A stretch of 5,543 nt of DNA from Spirochaetia bacterium (GTDB taxonomy: Bacteria > Spirochaetota > UBA12135), in NCBI GenBank assembly GCA_003497555.1, contig DNNS01000029.1, positions 1-5,543 on the forward strand. The letters are read 5' to 3'. Position numbers and translations under genes: made by a program. Under the pieces are notes generated by a model. The model ran no database searches. It was given only the letters and a program-made list of their open reading frames with translations, and had not been told where the DNA came from. How positions within the stretch are numbered: position 1 is the first letter of the stretch; every line of letters starts with the position of its first letter. Shown here piece after piece: positions 1-5,543 of this stretch.

Positions 1-45
1 AGAGAATATTATAAATAGTTAAGGAATCTTGTTATTTCAAAATTT

Positions 46-63
46 CTTCGTGAACTTCGTGTT
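46..63. repeat. Degenerate 9-bp tandem repeat (CTTCGTG core)
   Basis: Two adjacent 9-base units, CTTCGTGAA and CTTCGTGTT, share seven identical leading bases. On the minus strand this reads as a CACGAAG-type repeat. From memory, similar CACGAAG-rich short tandems occur between genes in many environmental bacterial genomes. With only two units here it may be a relic of such an element or chance. Confidence 0.45.
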
Positions 64-205
64 ATTTTTTTAAAATTTTAATTATAAAATCTGAGTAAGT
101 ACAAATCTAAATTATACACCGAATTTACTTTAATCATGTTAAAATCAGCAGGTGTTTCTTGCAGACCCATTAATATCCTCAAACAATTTTGTTTAATAAT
201 TAATA

Positions 206-210
206 AAGGA
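206..210 (+). promoter_or_regulatory. Ribosome binding site of the glycosyltransferase gene
   Basis: AAGGA lies 11 bases before the ATG at 222. The spacing is slightly long, but this is the only purine-rich match near this start. The protein sequence also begins here with a typical GT4 first beta-strand and glycine loop, which supports this start. Confidence 0.55.
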
Positions 211-221
211 AATCAATTACC

Positions 222-2495
222 ATGGAAAGAGTAAGTTCCATTGCCATTATCGGCAATTATCTTCCGCGCCGCTGCGGCATAGCAACATTTACCACTGATT
301 TGGCCACAGCCTTAAGCGCTAACCGGGAAATAAAATGCTGGGCCCTTGCCGTGAATGACCGGCCGGAAGGCTACAAATATCCTGAAAAGGTGCGTTTTGA
401 AATAAATCAAAACCTGGCTGCGGAATACCGTCTGGCAGCTGATTATCTTAATATTAATCAGGTTGACGCTGTTTCGCTGCAGCATGAATACGGAATTTTC
501 GGAGGCGACTCCGGGCGTCATATCCTGTCGCTCATCAGGGAACTGCGCATGCCGGTAGTTACCACTCTGCATACGGTATTAAAAAATCCTTCCCCGGAAC
601 AAAAAAAAGTTCTGTGCGAAATTGCCGAAATTTCTTCGCGGCTGGTGGTAATGGCCGAAAAAGGCGTAACTTTTCTGAAAGATATTTATGGAATTGCCGA
701 GCAGAAAATTTCCATGATTCACCATGGAATTCCCGATATGCCTTTTGTGGATTCCAATTTTTACAAAGATCAGTTCGGAGTAGACGGCAAAAAAGTTATT
801 CTTACCTTCGGGCTGCTTTCGCCCAATAAAGGTATTGCCAGTATGATCGAAGCTCTGCCGGCTATTGTAAGCAGGCACCCTGATGCCGTATATATAATAG
901 TCGGAGCAACTCATCCCCATGTAAAAAAAACCCGCGGCGAGGAATACCGGCAGACTCTGGAACGCCTGGCCAAAAGCAAAGGTGTTGACCGTCATATAAT
1001 GTTTTTTAACCGCTTTGTGGATTTCAGCGAACTTTGCGAATTTCTCGGAGCCTGTGATGTTTATGTAACTCCTTATTTAAACGAGGCTCAGATTGTTTCC
1101 GGAACTTTAGCTTATGCCATGGGAGCAGGCAAAGCCTCAGTTTCCACACCTTACTGGTATGCTGAAGAAATGATAGGCAGTGATCGCGGCCTGTTAGTGG
1201 GTTTCAATGACCCCCAAGGCCTGGCGCAGGCTATAAACAAACTTCTGGAAGACGATAATCTGCGCAACGCCATTCGCAAACGGGCCTATGCCTTTTCCCG
1301 CCGGGCAGTATGGAGCCAGGTAGCTGCCGATTATATTTCCGTATTCAATGAAGTAAAAAATGAACGCAGCCGCGGACACGGTTATATTTTTAAAAGTAAA
1401 ACACTGGAAAGCGAAAAAGAAAGCCTTCCCGAGATCAAACTGGATCATCTGCATACGCTTACCGATGCATCCGGTATTATTCAGCATGCTATTTATACCA
1501 TACCTGATTATAATCACGGCTACTGCACTGATGATAATGCCAGAGCCCTGATTGCCATGGTCATGGCGCAGGAACTGATAGCAGACGATCCGCAGTTAGT
1601 CTGCCTGCAGAAAAAATATCTTGCTTTTATCCAGCATGCTTTTAACAGCAGCTCCGGATGGTTCAGAAATTTTATGTCATTTAACCGCAGCTGGCTGGAA
1701 GAAAAAGGCTCGGAAGACTGTCAGGGAAGGGCGATTTGGTCTTTGGGAGTAAGCTCTGCCCTTTCTGCTGATCCGGGATGCGCCTGGTTAAGTTCCAGTC
1801 TTTTTCATCAGTCACTCGCCATGCTGGAAAGTCTTACTCACCCCCGGGCTTTGGCATTTGCCCTGGTAGGCATTCATGCCTACTTAGCGCGTTTTTCCGG
1901 AGACAGTGAAGTAAGGCGCACCCGGGAAAGCCTGGCGTTCAGGCTTTTTGATAAAATAAAAAACCGCGTTAATACCGACTGGCCCTGGTTTGAAAATGAA
2001 AGCGTTACTTATGCCAATGCCAAAATACCCCACGCCCTGCTTTTATCCGGCCAGTGGATGCAGCGCAGCGATATGCTCCAGGCCGGCTATCGTCTGCTTG
2101 ACTGGCTGGTATCTCTGCAGAAAAACAACAACTGTTTTTCTCCCATAGGCAACCGCGGCTGGTATAAATCCGGAGGTCCAAAAGCGCTTTTTGATCAGCA
2201 GCCGATTGAAGCCCAGGCCATGCTGGAAACCTGCCTGCTGGCCAAAAAAATGAGCGGAAATGATTTTTATTATGACTTTGCCGCCCTGGCTTTTAACTGG
2301 TTTTTAGGGCAGAATGATCTCAAGCAGCCCCTATACGATTACACTACCGGCGGCTGCCGCGACGGACTTTCTCCTGACGGGGCCAGTCTCAATCAGGGTG
2401 CAGAATCCACATTATCCTGGCTGCTTTCTCTTATTGCTATGCACGGTTTCCGGGCTGAACAAAAAAAACTTCAATATATCGAACCAATCAGCTGA
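222..2495 (+). CDS. GT4-type glycosyltransferase fused to a C-terminal helical glycosidase-like domain
   Basis: This 757-residue, probably cytoplasmic protein has no signal peptide or membrane segment. Residues 1-380 look like a GT-B fold glycosyltransferase of family GT4. They show the N-terminal glycine loop GNYLPRRCGI (11-20), QHEYGIFGG (87-95), TLHT (115-118), HHGIP (167-171), the second Rossmann start FGLLSPNKG (196-204) and a donor-site region around E288 and AMGAGK (299-304). The usual second glutamate of the GT4 E-x7-E signature is missing: Y298 occupies the slot before AMGAG. After a charged linker (about 380-405), residues 405-745 form a mostly helical domain with conserved-looking segments HGYCTDDNARALI (432-444), EDCQGRAIWSLG (498-509), TYANAKIPHALL (596-607) and DQQPIEAQAM (658-667). 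This suggests an (alpha/alpha) barrel of glycoside-processing type. The gene sits 16 bases before a GH130 gene, so the two are probably co-transcribed. The sugar donor (perhaps GDP-mannose, given GH130 chemistry) and acceptor are unknown. The GT4 assignment is firm; the C-terminal function is open. Confidence 0.88.
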   Translation: MERVSSIAIIGNYLPRRCGIATFTTDLATALSANREIKCWALAVNDRPEGYKYPEKVRFEINQNLAAEYRLAADYLNINQVDAVSLQHEYGIFGGDSGRHILSLIRELRMPVVTTLHTVLKNPSPEQKKVLCEIAEISSRLVVMAEKGVTFLKDIYGIAEQKISMIHHGIPDMPFVDSNFYKDQFGVDGKKVILTFGLLSPNKGIASMIEALPAIVSRHPDAVYIIVGATHPHVKKTRGEEYRQTLERLAKSKGVDRHIMFFNRFVDFSELCEFLGACDVYVTPYLNEAQIVSGTLAYAMGAGKASVSTPYWYAEEMIGSDRGLLVGFNDPQGLAQAINKLLEDDNLRNAIRKRAYAFSRRAVWSQVAADYISVFNEVKNERSRGHGYIFKSKTLESEKESLPEIKLDHLHTLTDASGIIQHAIYTIPDYNHGYCTDDNARALIAMVMAQELIADDPQLVCLQKKYLAFIQHAFNSSSGWFRNFMSFNRSWLEEKGSEDCQGRAIWSLGVSSALSADPGCAWLSSSLFHQSLAMLESLTHPRALAFALVGIHAYLARFSGDSEVRRTRESLAFRLFDKIKNRVNTDWPWFENESVTYANAKIPHALLLSGQWMQRSDMLQAGYRLLDWLVSLQKNNNCFSPIGNRGWYKSGGPKALFDQQPIEAQAMLETCLLAKKMSGNDFYYDFAALAFNWFLGQNDLKQPLYDYTTGGCRDGLSPDGASLNQGAESTLSWLLSLIAMHGFRAEQKKLQYIEPIS

Positions 2496-2499
2496 GGAC

Positions 2500-2504
2500 G
2501 GAAG
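2500..2504 (+). promoter_or_regulatory. Ribosome binding site that sets the GH130 start
   Basis: GGAAG lies seven bases before the ATG at 2512, and a second purine block, GAGG (2494-2497), overlaps the upstream TGA stop. This places the start at 2512 rather than at the upstream in-frame ATG at 2314, which lies deep within the preceding gene and would add 66 residues unlike GH130. The short gap suggests translational coupling. Confidence 0.75.
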
Positions 2505-2511
2505 TAATATC

Positions 2512-3963
2512 ATGGAATCAACAGGAATAATCAGATTAAACTGCAGTATTAAGCCTTCACAGGAAAGAGTGTTAATCCGGCCGTTTATCCCGGGAGACGA
2601 AAACAGAATTATGCGCATTATCAGCCGGGTTCTTTCCCTGGACGAAAAACAGGTCTGCCGGCTGCTGGAAAAAACCATTGCGGATTTTGCAGAACGTCAC
2701 CAGGAAATACAAAAAATACTATTACGCCATTATGAATCTATCAGGCGTTTTGTGATTACCGATGCTGTGCTTTCCCGGGAGCGTACTCTTCTGCTCGGAG
2801 CCTATTTCAGCCAGGAATACTCGCTGGAAGCGGCAGCGCTTTTTAATCCGTCTATTGTTGCGCATCCGGATCAGTCAAATTTAAAACCCGAACAGCTGCG
2901 TTTTATCATCAGCCTGCGCGCTACCGGCGAAGGGCATATTTCCTCTATTGTTTTCCGGGAAGGAATTATTTCTGAAAAAAATAAAATTGAAATTCGTACG
3001 CCTACACCCTGGGTATGCGGGCACGAAAGCACTCCCCTGCAAAATTACGACAAACATCTTTTTGCGCGCAAACTGGCTGAACTTGAATTGGAAAATAATT
3101 TCAGCCGTATGATACTCGCGGAACTGCCTGACAACTTCACGCTTGCTCATCTGGAAACCAGGACCACCCAGCTGAAACGCAGATACCCGGCTGCGGGCGA
3201 AGTTAAAAATACCGTACAGGGAATGCTGGCGCTTGCCGGTTCCAATTCCCAGGTAAGTTTTCGTCCGGATCAGCGCACTTCCGAAAAAGTTATTTTCCCG
3301 GCAACTCCCAGCCAGAGCAACGGCATAGAAGACGCCCGTTTTGTAAAATTTCATGATGATGACGGTACTTTCTGCTATTATGCCACCTATACGGCATACG
3401 ATGGAAAAATAATTTTTCCCCAGCTGCTGGAAACTTCGGATTTTATTACTTTCCGTTTTATTACTCTCAACGGCCCTGCGGTTAAAAACAAGGGCATGGC
3501 GCTTTTTCCCCGGAAAATAAACGGACAGTACGCCATGCTGTCGCGGCAGGATAATGAAAATTTATATATTATGTATTCCGACAATATTCATTTCTGGTAT
3601 GATCCGTCTATAGTTATGAGGCCGACTTTCCCCTGGGAATATGTGCAGATCGGAAACTGCGGATCGCCCATGGAAACTGATTACGGCTGGCTGGTACTGA
3701 CTCACGGGGTTGGCCCTATCAGGCGCTATTGTATCGGAGCAATTTTGTTAGATAAAAACGACCCGGCAAAAATTATCGGCCGCCTGGAAACCCCCCTGCT
3801 TGAACCCAATGCCCGGGAACGCGAAGGATACGTACCCAATGTTGTATATACCTGCGGCGCCCTGATTCATAAAGGCAACCTGATAATTCCCTATGCCATG
3901 TCTGATTATGCCACAAGTTTTGCAGCTGTTAATGTCGATGCGCTTGTCAAAGTTATGAAATAA
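2512..3963 (+). CDS. Glycoside hydrolase family 130 protein (beta-mannoside phosphorylase or hydrolase type)
   Basis: This 483-residue cytoplasmic protein belongs to GH130, five-bladed beta-propeller enzymes. Characterised members cleave beta-mannosides, either by phosphorolysis giving mannose 1-phosphate or by hydrolysis. Residues 1-95 form a helical, charged N-terminal extension found in the longer members. The propeller region starts near GAYFSQEYS (96-104) and FNPSIVAHPDQ (111-121). Next come SLRATGEGHISS (134-145), GIEDARF (271-277) with D274 as the expected proton-donor aspartate, NKGMALFPRKING (326-338), GNCGSPMETDYGWLVLTHG (381-399), EREGYVPNVVY (436-446) and IPYAMSDYATS (459-469). 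These blocks look complete and in order, so the gene is intact. It follows the GT4 gene by 16 bases, implying joint expression and action on the same glycan. I cannot reliably assign the phosphate-binding residues that separate phosphorylases from hydrolases, so the exact reaction and linkage remain open. Family confidence is high. Confidence 0.92.
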   Translation: MESTGIIRLNCSIKPSQERVLIRPFIPGDENRIMRIISRVLSLDEKQVCRLLEKTIADFAERHQEIQKILLRHYESIRRFVITDAVLSRERTLLLGAYFSQEYSLEAAALFNPSIVAHPDQSNLKPEQLRFIISLRATGEGHISSIVFREGIISEKNKIEIRTPTPWVCGHESTPLQNYDKHLFARKLAELELENNFSRMILAELPDNFTLAHLETRTTQLKRRYPAAGEVKNTVQGMLALAGSNSQVSFRPDQRTSEKVIFPATPSQSNGIEDARFVKFHDDDGTFCYYATYTAYDGKIIFPQLLETSDFITFRFITLNGPAVKNKGMALFPRKINGQYAMLSRQDNENLYIMYSDNIHFWYDPSIVMRPTFPWEYVQIGNCGSPMETDYGWLVLTHGVGPIRRYCIGAILLDKNDPAKIIGRLETPLLEPNAREREGYVPNVVYTCGALIHKGNLIIPYAMSDYATSFAAVNVDALVKVMK

Positions 3964-4201
3964 ACCGGGACAGCATGATGTTTTCCAGCCTGGCCTGCAG
4001 AAACTCGTAAGAATAAAAATGGCGCGCTTTATTAAAATTATGCTCCCCGTATTCGGCGCATAAACCCGCGCAAAAAAAACAATTATAACCCATACGCTCC
4101 AGTACTGTTGTCCATTTTTCTGTTTCCATTGATACACCGTCTGTGCCGTGCAGGCGGGTGGAAATAATACCGATATTACGGATATTTAATTTATTTTTCA
4201 T
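3953..4201 (-). pseudogene. Truncated N-terminal fragment of a GT4-like glycosyltransferase
   Basis: This 82-codon frame begins with a beta-strand and glycine loop typical of GT-B glycosyltransferases. IGIISTRLHGTDGVSMETEKW (residues 10-30) is followed by LERMGYNCFFCAG (34-46), as in proteins that begin 'xIGIISTRxxGTDGVSxE' and normally run to several hundred residues. Nothing like the donor-binding second domain follows. After residue 46 the resemblance fades, and the frame stops at TAA (3955-3953), inside the final codons of the convergent GH130 gene, overlapping it by 11 bases. The GH130 gene is intact, so the missing part cannot continue there. The ATG (4201-4199) is 23 bases after the upstream gene's stop and has no clear ribosome binding site, only a weak GTAAG. 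The best reading is a relic truncated when the plus-strand operon became adjacent. A functional small protein is less likely but not excluded, because codon use still looks coding to the end. Confidence 0.55.
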
Positions 4202-4224
4202 TTAAAAATCTTACAGCATTATTT

Positions 4225-5543
4225 TTATTTAATCGAATAATCAGTGTATTCAATAATTTTTTCTTTAGCCAGAACCCTGATGGAATTTTCTTCCCGCGCC
4301 AGCCATTTAAAAATATTAAGGCATAACTGGGCGTTATCCCCCATCGCCATTATTTCAGGCTGCAGCCACTGGGAATCTCCCATAACTACTATGCGGCCCT
4401 TCCCGTATTCCAGAGCCATCATTACCGGCGCATCTGCCGGTTCACAAGAAGCACCGGACAGTATCAGGGGAACTGCCGGGCTGTTTTGTGCGGATAAAAC
4501 AGACATACCGAGAGACTGAAAGCGCTTTACACCGGTAGTAATTGGATGTTTTTCTGATACATTGAAAGCGCCAAAGAGCGGAAACTCAATAATATAATCA
4601 GAGGCATTTTTTATATTTACCTCGCTTAGTTCAATGCCGAATTCTTTAAGCAGTACCCCTTTACCGCTGCGGTTTGCCGTCCAGCCGTGCGGACCGACTG
4701 CGAGGTTTGCTGAAACCAGCAGGCTTCCGCCGTTTTCTACAAATTTTTTAATCAGATTGACTTCTTCCTGCTTCCATTTACGATCACCGATACAGCTGCC
4801 CAGGGTAATAAATATTTTATAGGAATCAAGTTTTTCCCTGAGTATATGATCGGTACATACGGTCATTTCCGTTTTGGGAGCATCCAGCAGGGTATTGATT
4901 TCAAACCCGTTATTCTCGAGCATTTGTACAGCAGTAAGCATGCGTACTTTGGTCATTTGTTCGGCTTTAGCAGCGCTTACCAGTACGCGTATGCGGTTTT
5001 GGGGGCTGTGATGCAGAAGTTCCAGTTTTTTTTCGTGGGCTGAAGAAAGACGGCTGAAAATTCTCTGAGACGCCTGTGCCGGCTGCATAAGGAGTACCAG
5101 AGGGCTATGCGCAGACAGTGTTACTGCAATGCCATTTTTAAAATCCTGTGAGCTCCACTCTTTTTTACCGGCAAAGGGTTGGCCGCTTTCTGCATCGCGC
5201 AGAGTAAATAAACCATCAGGCGCTGCCGGATATCGGAAAACGGTTTTTGCGTCTCCGCCCCAATTGTGCAGATAAAGAACACGATCATTACCTTTGGTAA
5301 AAACTCCCGTTTCCACGTAAGGCGCAGTTTTGTCAACCGGCAGATTTTCACTAATGGCATTTTCCCCAAGAATAGAGCCGAATACACTGCGCAGCGCATC
5401 CGGAGAAAATTCTGCTGCCAGATAATATACTTTACCGCTGCCAACCCGGTTAAGACTGATAGCCGGCGAATCAGTACCGGTAAATACCGCCGCTGCTTTT
5501 GCGCTACGCAGGGAAATATTTCTGCCGGTTGCTCCGTCAGAAG
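4225..5543 (-). CDS. C-terminal part of a large glycosidase-like protein (GH42-type trimerisation domain plus GATase/DUF4350-like domain), 5' end outside the window
   Basis: The frame is open from the right edge to TAA (4227-4225), giving at least 438 residues. The GTG at 5316 is internal, since coding continues upstream of it without a stop. From the edge, residues 1-65 resemble the end of a beta-galactosidase trimerisation domain, with NRVGSGKVYYLAAEFSPDAL at 31-50. Residues 85-155 form a beta-rich domain (DRVLYLHNW 86-94, FTLRDAESGQPF 112-123, VTLSAHSPLVLL 140-151), as at the C-terminus of GH42 or related alpha-amylase-superfamily enzymes. Residues 184-415 (bases about 4297-4992) form a Rossmann-like GATase/DUF4350-type domain: IRVLVSA (184-190), FVENGGSLLVS (267-277), GKGRIVVMGDSQWL (380-393) and DNAQLCLNIFKWL (402-414). 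The active-site domain lies outside the window, so the enzyme family and substrate cannot be fixed. The neighbouring genes fit a polysaccharide-related role. The GATase-like part shows no obvious catalytic Cys-His pair and may be structural or ligand-binding. Confidence 0.72.
   Translation of the reverse strand, partial: SDGATGRNISLRSAKAAAVFTGTDSPAISLNRVGSGKVYYLAAEFSPDALRSVFGSILGENAISENLPVDKTAPYVETGVFTKGNDRVLYLHNWGGDAKTVFRYPAAPDGLFTLRDAESGQPFAGKKEWSSQDFKNGIAVTLSAHSPLVLLMQPAQASQRIFSRLSSAHEKKLELLHHSPQNRIRVLVSAAKAEQMTKVRMLTAVQMLENNGFEINTLLDAPKTEMTVCTDHILREKLDSYKIFITLGSCIGDRKWKQEEVNLIKKFVENGGSLLVSANLAVGPHGWTANRSGKGVLLKEFGIELSEVNIKNASDYIIEFPLFGAFNVSEKHPITTGVKRFQSLGMSVLSAQNSPAVPLILSGASCEPADAPVMMALEYGKGRIVVMGDSQWLQPEIMAMGDNAQLCLNIFKWLAREENSIRVLAKEKIIEYTDYSIK

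Larger units (their letters stand above)
1..221. other. AT-rich intergenic leader upstream of the glycosyltransferase operon
   Basis: No credible coding frame is seen here. The stretch is much more AT-rich than the genes that follow and contains runs of T and A. It includes a short degenerate tandem repeat at 46-63, listed separately. A weak promoter-like pair is TTGCAG at 159-164 and AACAAT at 182-187, with a 17-base gap. A TATAAA sits at 83-88 without a convincing -35 partner. In such AT-rich DNA these matches could arise by chance, so no promoter is asserted. The promoter of the plus-strand operon most likely lies somewhere in this region. I see no riboswitch-like or tRNA-like fold. Confidence 0.6.

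Noticed and set aside
83..88. TATAAA as a -10 promoter box
   Set aside because: No acceptable -35 sequence is found at the usual distance, and the surrounding DNA is so AT-rich that chance matches are expected.
2314..2511. Longer GH130 gene starting at the ATG at 2314
   Set aside because: The added 66 residues lie inside the intact glycosyltransferase gene, do not look like GH130, and have no better ribosome binding site than the GGAAG before 2512.
2881..3354. Antisense 157-codon frame opposite the GH130 gene
   Set aside because: The GH130 motifs on the plus strand explain this DNA. The antisense product is low-complexity and unrecognisable, with no ribosome binding site context.
4012..4033. 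AATAAA / TTTATT inverted repeat around GCGCGC as a terminator
   Set aside because: The arms are short and AT-only and the GC core falls in the loop, so a stable hairpin is unlikely. It also lies inside the GT-like fragment.
4072..4079. A8 run (T8 on the coding strand) as the frameshift that killed the GT-like fragment
   Set aside because: The residues across it, NCFFCAG, still match the expected second strand of the fold, and codon use after it still looks coding in the same frame, so the frame appears kept. Truncation at the 3' end explains the short length better.
3748..4137. Minus-strand 129-codon frame spanning the convergent junction
   Set aside because: It runs through conserved GH130 coding sequence on the other strand and overlaps the GT-like fragment in another frame. 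Its composition is shadow-like, rich in Cys, Phe and Ile.
5121..5444. Minus-strand 107-codon frame near the right edge
   Set aside because: It is in another frame of the large partial gene, whose own frame is open to the edge and gives recognisable domain sequence.

Overview
The window holds four protein-coding units in two convergent blocks, plus a short AT-rich leader. Coding DNA is of moderate GC with frequent CCGG and GCC/CTG codons, while the leader is strongly AT-rich. Ribosome binding sites are purine-rich (AAGGA, GGAAG). No rRNA, tRNA, transposase, CRISPR array or other taxonomic marker is present. The content fits a carbohydrate-oriented, probably uncultured and probably Gram-negative bacterium. 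I cannot name the phylum.

Plus-strand block (222-3963): a leader with a degenerate CTTCGTG tandem repeat is followed by a tight two-gene operon. The first gene encodes a 757-residue two-domain protein: an N-terminal GT4-type (GT-B fold) glycosyltransferase joined to a C-terminal helical domain that looks like an (alpha/alpha) barrel of glycoside-processing enzymes. Sixteen bases later comes a 483-residue glycoside hydrolase family 130 (GH130) protein. GH130 contains beta-mannoside phosphorylases and hydrolases. A glycosyltransferase next to a GH130 enzyme suggests making and recycling, or length control, of one small, probably mannose-containing, glycan. This is inference; neither substrate can be read from the sequence.

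Minus-strand block (5543-3953): the 3' end of a large gene enters from the right edge. Its product has the end of a beta-galactosidase-type trimerisation domain, a beta-rich domain, and a C-terminal GATase/DUF4350-like Rossmann domain. Twenty-three bases after its stop lies an 82-codon reading frame that resembles only the first ~45 residues of another GT4-like glycosyltransferase. It ends inside the last codons of the GH130 gene, on the opposite strand, and is probably a truncated relic.

The most notable points are the uncharacterised GT + helical-domain + GH130 module, the lost second glutamate of the GT4 E-x7-E signature, the beheaded third glycosyltransferase abutting the module, and the unusual C-terminal GATase-like extension of the right-hand glycosidase-like protein.
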